Source: Nocardia sp. NBC_01327 (GTDB lineage: Bacteria > Actinomycetota > Actinomycetes > Mycobacteriales > Mycobacteriaceae). Taken from it: a DNA stretch of 64,000 bases. Below are positions 52,837-59,810 of the stretch, in pieces (the stretch's first letter is position 1; every line of letters begins with the position of its first letter). The notes below the pieces were generated by a model. That model was not told the origin of the DNA and searched no databases. It worked only from the letters and a program-made list of their open reading frames with translations. Both the position numbers and the translations under genes were made by a program. The stretch is from assembly GCF_035958815.1 (NCBI RefSeq), contig NZ_CP108383.1:7316001-7380000 (forward strand), written 5' to 3'.

Positions 52837-53568
52837 CTACACCGCAATCCCCACGAGGTGGCCGATGCAGTAGGTCGCCGCCATGGCGAGTGCGCCGCCG
52901 ACCGCAATGCGGACGGTCGACGGGAGGGGCGCCGCGCCGCCGAGGCGGGCGCTGATATTGCCGGTCAGGATGAGCGCGATCATGACCGCGGCGAAGGTGA
53001 CGGGTAGTCGGTCGGCGGCGGGCGGGAGCAGAATCGCCAGCAGGGGCAGGAGCGCTCCGAGGGTGAAGGACACCGCCGAGGACAGCGCCGCATGCCAGGG
53101 ATTGGTGAGATCGTCCGGGTCGATGCCGAGTTCGGCCTCGGCATGCGCCGCGAAGGCATCGTGCGCGGTGAGTTCCTCCGCGACGGTCTGCGCGGTGGCC
53201 GCGGTGAGCCCCTTCGCGCGGTAGATGGCCGCGAGTTCGGCGAGCTCGGCTTCGGGCTCCTCCGTGAGTTCGCGACATTCGGTGGCGAGCAGCGCGCGCT
53301 CGCTATCACGCTGCGTGCTGACCGAGACGTATTCGCCCAGCGCCATCGAGACCGCACCGGCGGCCAGCCCCGCGATTCCCGCGGTGAGAATCGGCCCGCG
53401 CGCGGAGGTGGCGGCCGCGACGCCGATCACAATGCCCGCGACCGACACAATGCCGTCGTTCGCGCCGAGCACCCCCGCACGCAGCCAGTTCAGCCGGGAC
53501 GCCAGGCTGCCCGTATGCGGCTCGGACTCATGCGGCGCAGGCGGGTGTTCGGCGAGTTCTTCACTCAT
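52837..53568 (-). CDS. VIT1/CCC1 family iron/manganese transporter
   Basis: A 243-residue VIT-family membrane protein: LNWLRAGVLGANDGIVSVAGIVIG is the first helix with the family's N-D-G motif, ALGEYVSVSTQRD closes the second, a charged cytoplasmic part with AEEL and Glu residues (metal binding) is central, and three helices end the protein. It moves ferrous iron or manganese out of the cytoplasm. Two short palindromes lie upstream (53615-53653). It may work with the HugZ-like gene in iron balance. Confidence 0.9.
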   Translation of the reverse strand: MSEELAEHPPAPHESEPHTGSLASRLNWLRAGVLGANDGIVSVAGIVIGVAAATSARGPILTAGIAGLAAGAVSMALGEYVSVSTQRDSERALLATECRELTEEPEAELAELAAIYRAKGLTAATAQTVAEELTAHDAFAAHAEAELGIDPDDLTNPWHAALSSAVSFTLGALLPLLAILLPPAADRLPVTFAAVMIALILTGNISARLGGAAPLPSTVRIAVGGALAMAATYCIGHLVGIAV

Positions 53569-53614
53569 AGCGGTGACCGTAACGGAATCCGCAGCAGCTT
53601 TCCAGCAATGAGAG

Positions 53615-53653
53615 CCTCACCAAAGTGAGGTAATGCGTTGCATACCAAGGTAT
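53615..53653. promoter_or_regulatory. Two palindromes in the VIT/mgtC divergent promoter region
   Basis: CCTCAC-CAAA-GTGAGG (53615-53630) and ATACC-AA-GGTAT (53642-53653) lie 47-85 bases upstream of the VIT start codon. Neither is a standard IdeR or Zur box. Position suggests operators for a metal-responsive repressor. Confidence 0.4.
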
Positions 53654-53767
53654 TTCAACCCTAACCCGCGACCCGTCAAGGGTACCGCCGCGGGCTCTCC
53701 ACCGGCCGCGCGGGTTTGCCGAGTGTTCATCCAGCAACCACGAGTTCCTCGAGTGCGCCCTCTATCC

Positions 53768-53821
53768 TGCCGGTTAACCGGCAACCGGAGGTATGCCGCC
53801 GAAACCTCTGGGAGTGCGCCG
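53768..53821 (+). promoter_or_regulatory. Structured leader of mgtC
   Basis: A perfect 16-base palindrome TGCCGGTTAACCGGCA (53768-53783) is followed by a hairpin in which CCGGAGGT (53785-53792) pairs with ACCTCTGG (53804-53811). The second strand overlaps the GGGAG ribosome site of mgtC (53810-53814), so the hairpin could hide it. A ten-codon frame, MPPKPLGVRR, lies inside and ends on the mgtC start (ATGA), but its spacing from GGAGG is only one base. Confidence 0.4.
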
Positions 53822-54529
53822 ATGACAACGTGGGAGATGTTGCTCCGACTCGGAGCCGGAGTCGGCCTGGGCGCGCTCATCGGCGTCGAGCGCCAATACC
53901 GCGCGCGCATGGCGGGGCTGCGCACCAATGCCCTGGTCGCCGCCGGCGCGACCCTGTTCGTCCTGCTGTCCGCGCACGGATTCAGCGGCGGTTCCGCCGA
54001 TCCCACCCGCGTGGCGGCCCAAATCGTCTCGGGCATCGGCTTTCTCGGCGCGGGCGTGATCATTCGCGACGGGATGAATGTGCGCGGCCTCAATACCGCC
54101 GCCACCCTGTGGTGCGCGGCCGCGGTCGGCGCCCTCGCCGGATCCGGCATGTACGTCACCGCCGTGGCCGGAACACTCGCGGTCGTCGTGGCCAATATCG
54201 CGCTGCGCGCGGTCGGCCACGCGGTCGACAAGCGCCCGGAGTCCGGGGAAGAACAGTCGGTCGCCTATGCCTTCGCCGCCGTCACCGACGACGATAACGA
54301 GGCTCATGTGCGCGCACTGCTCGTGCAGGCGTTGACCCGCACCGACTTCCGGCTGGTCTCGGTGGCCAGTGAGAACACCGGCACCCCCGGCCGCGTCGAG
54401 GTCCGCGCCGAACTGATCGGCGAACGGCGCGACGACCGCCAGATGGAATCGGCCGTCAGCCGCCTCAGCATGGAACCGTCGGTGACCAGCGTCGGCTGGA
54501 AGACCGGCGCACCAGCCGAAGCGGTCTGA
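53822..54529 (+). CDS. MgtC/SapB family membrane protein
   Basis: A 235-residue MgtC-like protein: the N-terminal half has four or five helices with GALIGVERQYRARMAGLRTNALVA and QIVSGIGFLGAGVIIRDG…NTAATLWCAAAVGALAGSG; the C-terminal half is an ACT-like soluble domain (RALLVQALTRTDFRLVSVAS). MgtC proteins help survival in low magnesium and in macrophages and modulate ATP synthase or potassium transport. ATG 53822 has GGGAG seven bases upstream. Confidence 0.92.
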   Translation: MTTWEMLLRLGAGVGLGALIGVERQYRARMAGLRTNALVAAGATLFVLLSAHGFSGGSADPTRVAAQIVSGIGFLGAGVIIRDGMNVRGLNTAATLWCAAAVGALAGSGMYVTAVAGTLAVVVANIALRAVGHAVDKRPESGEEQSVAYAFAAVTDDDNEAHVRALLVQALTRTDFRLVSVASENTGTPGRVEVRAELIGERRDDRQMESAVSRLSMEPSVTSVGWKTGAPAEAV

Positions 54530-54572
54530 AAACCACTGGGCGGGTGGGCGCTTTCGCCGATACAGTGCCGGG

Positions 54573-55304
54573 ATGACACGTTTGAATCAGATTGTCGCCG
54601 TGGAGAAAGGGATCAAATCCCGGACCTTTTCCGAACTCACCGAGGCCCATCACCAGCTGGCCAAGAACCCGCTGCTGAGCGGTATCGCGCGCACCTACCG
54701 TCCGAAAGATGAAGAGGGCGAGCAATTGCCGCCCGAGTCGACGCGCGTACAGGTGAAGTCCGAGGGAGTGCTGGAGGCCACGGCGGAGATCCTGACCAAA
54801 CTGTTCGATGTGATGGCCACCAAGGATTGGGCCAATTGCGCGGCGAAAGCCGATGTGGTGGTGGACGGCCGGACCCTCGTAAAGGACGCGCCCGTCACCT
54901 ATCTGCTGTTCCTGGAGAAGCAGCTGGTCGACCTGCACACCTTCGTCCGCAAGCTCCCCGTCCTGGACGCCTCCGAATCGTGGGAGTACGACGCCTCCGC
55001 GGACTGCTACGCGACCGAACCGGTGCAGACGGTGCGCACCAAGAAGATTCCGCGCAACCACGTGAAAGCCGAAGCGACGGAGAAGCATCCGGCGCAGGTC
55101 GAGGTGTATCACGAGGATGTGGTGGTCGGTTACTGGCGGACCATCAAGTTCTCCGGCGCGCTGCCGGCCAAGCGGGTGAACGATCTGACCGAGCGCGTCG
55201 AAAAGCTGCAGCACGCAGTCAAGTTCGCGCGCGAGGAGGCCAACAACGCCGAGATCACCCAGCAGAAGCCGGGTGCGGAGATCTTCGGATATCTGTTTGG
55301 CTGA
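54573..55304 (+). CDS. Uncharacterised actinobacterial protein next to tRNA-like RNAs
   Basis: A 243-residue soluble protein that I recall as widespread and highly conserved in actinobacteria but unassigned (possibly DUF7873; not certain). It opens MTRLNQIVAVEKGIKSRTFS, has a helical start, a central EYD…TEPVQTVRTKKIPRNHVKAEATEKHPAQV stretch rich in basic residues, and ends QKPGAEIFGYLFG. No Ro60 (TROVE/vWA) motif, nuclease motif or membrane helix is seen. Two permuted tRNA-like RNAs follow its stop codon directly, which suggests an RNA-binding role. That link is inference. Confidence 0.8.
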   Translation: MTRLNQIVAVEKGIKSRTFSELTEAHHQLAKNPLLSGIARTYRPKDEEGEQLPPESTRVQVKSEGVLEATAEILTKLFDVMATKDWANCAAKADVVVDGRTLVKDAPVTYLLFLEKQLVDLHTFVRKLPVLDASESWEYDASADCYATEPVQTVRTKKIPRNHVKAEATEKHPAQVEVYHEDVVVGYWRTIKFSGALPAKRVNDLTERVEKLQHAVKFAREEANNAEITQQKPGAEIFGYLFG

Positions 55305-55331
55305 CCGGCCCCGCACCGGCTAATGTCGGTG

Positions 55332-55484
55332 TTGCGCAATGAGCGCAAGCTGAATCAGAAGTTCAATGTGACAGGCACAGCGGACAAGTGGAGGTTCGAA
55401 CCCTCCCCCCGCCACTCGCGGCGGGGTAGCCCAATCGGCAGAGGCACCGCGCCTTCAATCTCACATTATCGCTCCAGAATCAGC
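55332..55484 (+). ncRNA. Permuted tRNA-like RNA element 1 (Y-RNA-like)
   Basis: In order: outer stem GCTGA (55349-55353) and AATGTGA (55365-55371), AGGC/GCGG anticodon-type strand, T-arm GGAGG-TTCGAAC-CCTCC (55390-55406), acceptor CCCCGCC (55407-55413), a six-base loop, acceptor GGCGGGG (55420-55426), TA, D-arm GCCCAATCGGCAGAGGC (55429-55445), then CCGC-GCCT, TCACATT (55461-55467) and TCAGC (55480-55484), which pair with the opening strands. The order is a tRNA opened in the anticodon loop and closed at the acceptor. A small hairpin TTGCGC/GCGCAA precedes it (55332-55348). The tRNA-mimic domain of bacterial Y RNAs has this layout. Confidence 0.8.
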
Positions 55485-55510
55485 ATTCGCCGCCCAATGC
55501 CGAATCGAGA

Positions 55511-55617
55511 GAACGGATTGTCAACGTGGAGGTTGCGGGTTCAACTCCCGCCGGCTCAGCCACCAATGGGCCGTAGCTCAATCGCAGAGCACCGCGTTCA
55601 TCAGACTGAGTCCGTTC
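55511..55617 (+). ncRNA. Permuted tRNA-like RNA element 2 (Y-RNA-like)
   Basis: GAACGGA (55511-55517) pairs with TCCGTTC (55611-55617). Inside lie ACGTGG (55524-55529) paired to CCGCGT (55592-55597), variable loop AGGTT, T-arm GCGGG-TTCAACT-CCCGC (55535-55551), acceptor CGGCTCA (55552-55558), an eight-base loop GCCACCAA, acceptor TGGGCCG (55567-55573), TA, and D-arm GCTC-AATCGCA-GAGC (55576-55590). All stems are complete except one G-U pair in each of two stems. The loop keeps GCCA, as if a discriminator base and CCA end had been joined to the 5' end. Confidence 0.8.
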
Positions 55618-55644
55618 TTAAACGTGTCGGCATGTTGCAAATGG

Positions 55645-55697
55645 GCGGACACCGAGGCCCCGGGGCAGGCTAGTCCCCGGGGCTTCCCCATGTCCGC
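55645..55697 (+). terminator. Large terminator hairpin ending the RNA transcript
   Basis: GCCCCGGGG (55657-55665) pairs with CCCCGGGGC (55675-55683), and outside it GCGGACA (55645-55651) pairs with TGTCCGC (55691-55697). It marks the likely end of the transcript that carries the protein gene and both tRNA-like elements. Confidence 0.75.
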
Positions 55698-55826
55698 ACC
55701 GCCGTGATCAATCCCGTGGTGATCCAGCCCTTTTCGAGGCGCGTCCAACTTGTGACATAACAACATTTCACTAGTTTTCCGATTCCCTAGACAAGCGTCC
55801 AGTAGGTGCCGTTTACTCATACGCCA

Positions 55827-55860
55827 GATGACCTGTCACCGCTGAGCGGGACAGGTCATC
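55827..55860 (+). promoter_or_regulatory. Perfect stem-loop upstream of the secreted protein gene
   Basis: GATGACCTGTC (55827-55837) pairs with GACAGGTCATC (55850-55860), and inside it CCGC pairs with GCGG around a TGA loop, 15 bp in all with one bulged A. It lies 50 bases before the ATG at 55910 and has no T-run, so it is more likely a leader structure than a terminator. Confidence 0.5.
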
Positions 55861-55909
55861 GATCGATGAGGAATCGGTTCCGGAAGCCCTGGGACCACCG
55901 GAAGGAATC

Positions 55910-56614
55910 ATGCGTCAAACTTCACGATTGGTCGCGGGCATCGCGGCGTCCACCCTGACCGTCGCGGCCGCGGGTACCGCCCTGAGCACCGGTGTCGCGA
56001 CTGCCGATACGTCGACCTGCTCGGTGACCAGTCACGCCACCAAGAACGACATCAGCACGGTCGGCATCACGATGACCTACGACAAGACCGTCAACTCCGG
56101 TTCCGTCGGCGTCGGCACGACCGTCACCTACACGGACGTCATCGGCACCACCGGTATCGGCAACCCGTACGTGAACACCATCACCGACTACCCGCCGGCC
56201 GGTTTCGCGGCGCCCATCTCGGCGAGCATCACCGCCTACCACCTGGTCGGCGGCCAGACCACCGAGAACGTCACGCCCGAGCCGAACGCGGGCGGCTGGA
56301 AGGTCACCAGCACCGGCTGGTTCGTCAATTCCGGCAACCCGGTCACCCTGACCACCACCTACGCGGTGCCCTCCAGCGTGACCGCGGGCCAGATGATCAC
56401 CAGCGGTGGCATCGGCGTCGCGGGCACGGTCGGCGTCAGCAACAACCTGCCGAACCTGACCGCATGCTTCACCGCGCGCAATGCCAATGCCGGCGAATCA
56501 CTGCTGGGCAGCCTGGGCAATAACGGCCTCGGCTCCTCCGACGGCCAGCTCAGCTCGACCGGTTCGGTCGGCGACATCCTCACCGGTGTGCTGAAGAACC
56601 TGATCGGGAGCTGA
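55910..56614 (+). CDS. Secreted protein of unknown function, 234 residues
   Basis: Residues 1-32 are a signal peptide (MRQTSRLVAGIAASTLTVAA… ATA). The mature part is Thr/Gly/Asn-rich beta structure with regular strands (TVTYTDVIGTTGIGNPYVNTIT, PVTLTTTYAVPSSV), two cysteines (CSVTS and ACFTARN) and a Gly/Ser/Leu-rich tail. It resembles an immunoglobulin-like or DUF11-type surface protein. Next genes on the strand are envelope enzymes, so it is probably a surface-exposed or shed protein. Confidence 0.7.
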   Translation: MRQTSRLVAGIAASTLTVAAAGTALSTGVATADTSTCSVTSHATKNDISTVGITMTYDKTVNSGSVGVGTTVTYTDVIGTTGIGNPYVNTITDYPPAGFAAPISASITAYHLVGGQTTENVTPEPNAGGWKVTSTGWFVNSGNPVTLTTTYAVPSSVTAGQMITSGGIGVAGTVGVSNNLPNLTACFTARNANAGESLLGSLGNNGLGSSDGQLSSTGSVGDILTGVLKNLIGS

Positions 56615-56717
56615 TCTCTCCGACTGTGGCCGGCAACGCTTTTCGCCGGCCACAGTCAGGGGTGGGCGGACCCGCCCGGAATTCCGTCACCATCGAATAT
56701 TTTCCGAGGACCATTTC

Positions 56718-57728
56718 TTGCTCGCGCGTAAACATGCGGTACTGCTCGCCGCCTCCGCTGTCGCCCTCTCCGTGCTGTCCGGCGCGCCGGGTTCCGTGGC
56801 TGTCGCCCACGCCGAACCGACCGTGTCGCATCTGGACCACATAGACCGCGCCGGGCAACGGCAGCAAACCTTTTACGTGTATTCGGCCGCGATGGATCGC
56901 GTGATCCCGCTGCAAGTTCTGACGCCTTTCGATACCAGCGCACCGCGCCCCACCCTCTATCTGCTGAACGGTGCGGGCGGCGGCGAGGATATCGCGAGCT
57001 GGTACAACCAGACCGATATCGTGCAGTTCTTCGCCGATAAGAACGTGAACGTCATTACTCCTGCCGCAGGGGCCTTTTCGTACTACACCGATTGGCAGCG
57101 CGACGACCCCAAACTCGGCCGCAACCAGTGGGAGACCTTCCTGACCCGCGAGCTGCCGCCGATCGTCGATGCGGCCCTGGGCGCCTCGGGCGTCAATGCG
57201 ATTGCCGGGGTCTCGATGTCGGCCACCTCGGTGCTGGATCTGGCCGGTGCCGCACCGGACCTGTACCGCGCCGTCGGCGCGTACAGCGGCTGCGCCTCCA
57301 CCTCCGATCAGCAGGGCCGGACCTATATCCAGCTGGTGATGGCCCGCGCGGGCGCCGACCCCAAGAACATGTGGGGCGGCGACGGCGATCCCGCCTGGCG
57401 CGAGCACGACGCACTCCTGAATGCGGATCGCCTGCGCGGCAAGGCAATCTACCTCTCCAGCTCCAGCGGCCTGCCCGGTCCGGCCGAAGCCATCGTGCCC
57501 CCGTTCACGGTCGGCCAGGCCGCGACAAAAGTGAATCAGATACTGCTCGGCGGCCTGATCGAAGCGGCGACCAATTCCTGCACCCACCAACTCGCCGACC
57601 GCCTGAACGCGCTGAATATCCCCGCCCAGGTCGAATTCCGCTCCGCCGGAACCCATACGTGGCACTACTGGGAGGACGATCTCCACAAGTCGTGGCCCCT
57701 GTTCGCCCAAGCCCTCGGCACGACGTAG
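56718..57728 (+). CDS. Antigen 85-like mycolyltransferase family protein
   Basis: A 336-residue exported esterase-fold protein starting with TTG behind GAGGA. The signal peptide ends VAVAHAE. The oxyanion segment TLYLLNGAGGGEDIASWYNQTD, GAFSYYTDWQRDDP, nucleophile Ser166 in IAGVSMSA and the final TWHYWEDDLHKSWP His match the corynebacterial/nocardial mycolyltransferases. It should transfer mycolic acid between trehalose monomycolates and arabinogalactan in the outer envelope. Whether it is a major or accessory enzyme cannot be told. Confidence 0.9.
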   Translation: MLARKHAVLLAASAVALSVLSGAPGSVAVAHAEPTVSHLDHIDRAGQRQQTFYVYSAAMDRVIPLQVLTPFDTSAPRPTLYLLNGAGGGEDIASWYNQTDIVQFFADKNVNVITPAAGAFSYYTDWQRDDPKLGRNQWETFLTRELPPIVDAALGASGVNAIAGVSMSATSVLDLAGAAPDLYRAVGAYSGCASTSDQQGRTYIQLVMARAGADPKNMWGGDGDPAWREHDALLNADRLRGKAIYLSSSSGLPGPAEAIVPPFTVGQAATKVNQILLGGLIEAATNSCTHQLADRLNALNIPAQVEFRSAGTHTWHYWEDDLHKSWPLFAQALGTT

Positions 57729-57983
57729 ATCCGGCGGTAGACGACCGGCATTCCGAGCGGCATGGCGGTTCGCAGACACGCGGTGTGAGGTGCGGAAATG
57801 CGGGGGTCTGCGGACTTGCGGGCGAAGCGCCGACAGGACTGGGCAATTTCTTGGTATGTTCGGCGCGGTTCTCCTCCGCTTGCCGGATATTGGCTAGAAC
57901 TCGGGCAGCAGCTCTGTGCGGGGGTGTGACCGCGAGTTGCTGAACTGCCAACCCAGGTACGGTCTGAGCAAGGAGTGTGGGCC

Positions 57984-58919
57984 TTGTCATTTCGAACAAC
58001 CCAGTCTTTCAGAACAGTATGCGCTGCCGCCGCATCGACCGTGGCCGTCGCGGCAGGTTTGCTATCGACGGCCGGCGCACCGTTGGCTGTCGCGGCGCCG
58101 GGTAATTGCCCGGACCTCAATGTGATCGCTGTGCCGGGCACCTGGGAAACCTCCCGCGACAATCCGCATCCCGGCATGCTGTCCCAGGTCACTCGCGGAC
58201 TCCCCGGCAATGTGCGCACCGACTACGTCAGCTACGCGGCCACCGCCCTGCCCTGGGAGGGGGAGGTCTACGGCCGTTCGAAGCGGGAGGCCGTCGCCAA
58301 TGCCCGCGGCATGATCGCGGATATGGCGGCCCGGTGCAGCGCAACGCGTTTCGCACTGGTCGGCTACAGCCAGGGTGCGGACGCGGCCGGTGATCTGGCG
58401 GCGGAGATCGGTTCGGGACACGGTGTGGTGCCGCCGGAGCGAGTGGCGGCGGTCGGGCTGCTCTCGGATCCGCGGCGCGGACCCACCGATGCGCTGATCG
58501 GCCCGCCGGTGCCCGGCGCCGGTGCGGGCGGGGCGCGGATCGGCGGCTTCGGGTTCCTGAGCCAGAATGTGCGAACCTTCTGCGCGGCGGGCGATTTGTA
58601 CTGTTCAGTGCCCACCGATGATCTGGCTGGACGCTTCGCCGGATTCCTCACCCAGCTGTCCGCACCCGATCCGCTGCAGATCGGCAACTACGTGCTGACC
58701 GTCCAGTCGATTCTCGGCGAGGCGCTGCTGCCGGGCGGATCGGCCATCCTGTCGGCCTCCCCCGACGATCCCGCCGGTGAACAGTGGACCCGCCAGGTGC
58801 AGGATTTCCTCTCCTCCGGCGTTCACCAGTCCTACCCGCGCTACACGGTGGACGGCAATGGCGAGACGGCGACCGCGTGGCTGCACAACTGGCTCGCGGA
58901 CGTGGCCGAGCACCCCTGA
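57984..58919 (+). CDS. Cutinase family secreted esterase
   Basis: A 311-residue exported protein. TTG 57984 lies eight bases behind AAGGAG; the GTG at 57975 would overlap that site. Residues 1-38 are the signal sequence. The cutinase domain shows the nucleophile Ser129 in GYSQG, and the catalytic Asp in FCAAGDLYC, whose cysteines form the conserved disulfide; the first disulfide would be Cys42–Cys118. The C-terminal 80 residues form an extra helical part ending HQSYPRYTVDGN with the His. Such enzymes hydrolyse esters or lipids; family members in mycobacteria are Culp proteins. Confidence 0.9.
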   Translation: MSFRTTQSFRTVCAAAASTVAVAAGLLSTAGAPLAVAAPGNCPDLNVIAVPGTWETSRDNPHPGMLSQVTRGLPGNVRTDYVSYAATALPWEGEVYGRSKREAVANARGMIADMAARCSATRFALVGYSQGADAAGDLAAEIGSGHGVVPPERVAAVGLLSDPRRGPTDALIGPPVPGAGAGGARIGGFGFLSQNVRTFCAAGDLYCSVPTDDLAGRFAGFLTQLSAPDPLQIGNYVLTVQSILGEALLPGGSAILSASPDDPAGEQWTRQVQDFLSSGVHQSYPRYTVDGNGETATAWLHNWLADVAEHP

Positions 58920-58933
58920 GAGATCCGACGAAG

Positions 58934-58973
58934 GCGGGGCCTGTCACCGATCCCGGTGGCAGGCCCCGCTTTT
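58934..58973 (+). terminator. Rho-independent terminator of the cutinase gene
   Basis: GCGGGGCCTGTCACC (58934-58948) pairs with GGTGGCAGGCCCCGC (58955-58969) with one wobble, followed by TTTT. It lies between the convergent cutinase and YceI genes. Confidence 0.9.
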
Positions 58974-58988
58974 CGTGACAACGAGCGG

Positions 58989-59810
58989 CTAGAACGCCGG
59001 CAGTCGATCTCCTTGCACCAGCTCGATGTCGAGCTCTACCTTCACGGTGGTACCCACCGCGGCAATGCCCGCCCGGACCACGGCGTTGTAGTCGATGGCG
59101 AAATCGTCGCGGTACAGCAGAGTTTCGGCATGGAATGCCGCGCGCACACCGCCCCACGGATCGGGACCGTGACCGCCGTAGGTGACCGCGAGATCCACCG
59201 GGCGGGTATGACCGTGCAGGGTCAGGTCACCCGGCATCACCCAGGTGTCGGCGCCGGTGCGGCGAAAACGCTTGCCGGTGAACGTGATCACCGGAAACCG
59301 CTCGACATCCAGGAACTCCGCCGAGCGCAGGTGATCGTCCCGCATACCGATACCGGTGTCCACGGTCGCCGCCTTGATCTCGGCGTATCCCGCTGACTGC
59401 TCGAAGGTTTCGGCGATATCGAGCCGCCCGCCGACCTCCGCGAAGCGCGCCTTGATGCCCGCGATTCCGAGATGGCGCGCGGTGACGATGACCGTCGAAT
59501 GCATGGGATCGATCGTCCACGGCCCCGGCGGCGGCACCGTCACCGCATTCGCCTCCGGCGCCAGCATGATCTCGCCCAGTGTGCCCGTGCCCGCCGCCGA
59601 GATGCGGGCGAGCTGGGCCACCGGCTGGTGCCCCGGCGCGGTGATCACCGCGGTGTGCATGCCCGGGGGCAGCGGATCGGTCTCCGCCGCCCCGGTCGCA
59701 CCGGCCACCGCACGGGCGAGCTGCTGCCCGGTCAGATCGGTGACGGTCAGCACCGCACCGGATACCGGCCAACCCTCCGCGCTGCGAATCTGTGCGGTCA
59801 GCCCACTCAT
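58989..59810 (-). CDS. YceI-like protein with N-terminal transthyretin-like domain
   Basis: A 273-residue two-domain protein. Residues 1-85 form a carboxypeptidase-regulatory/transthyretin-like domain (VSGAVLTVTDLTGQQLARAVAG, PPGMHTAVITAPGHQPVAQ). Residues 95-273 are a YceI lipocalin-like barrel: WTIDPMHSTVIVTARHLGIAGIKARF, SAEFLDVERFPVITFTGKRF, DLTLHGHTRPVDLAVTY. YceI barrels carry isoprenoid quinones or other long lipids. There is no signal peptide, unusual for YceI. Its ATG overlaps the exporter stop (ATGA). Confidence 0.9.
   Translation of the reverse strand: MSGLTAQIRSAEGWPVSGAVLTVTDLTGQQLARAVAGATGAAETDPLPPGMHTAVITAPGHQPVAQLARISAAGTGTLGEIMLAPEANAVTVPPPGPWTIDPMHSTVIVTARHLGIAGIKARFAEVGGRLDIAETFEQSAGYAEIKAATVDTGIGMRDDHLRSAEFLDVERFPVITFTGKRFRRTGADTWVMPGDLTLHGHTRPVDLAVTYGGHGPDPWGGVRAAFHAETLLYRDDFAIDYNAVVRAGIAAVGTTVKVELDIELVQGDRLPAF

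Noticed and set aside
53793..53825. Leader peptide MPPKPLGVRR before mgtC as a gene
   Set aside because: Only one base separates GGAGG from the ATG, too close for normal initiation; kept only as a note in the leader entry.
55385..55600. Ordinary tRNA genes
   Set aside because: T-arm/acceptor parts precede the matching acceptor/D-arm parts. Reading them as normal 5'-to-3' tRNAs, the 5' acceptor GGCGGGG would have to pair with CGGCTCA, which it cannot.
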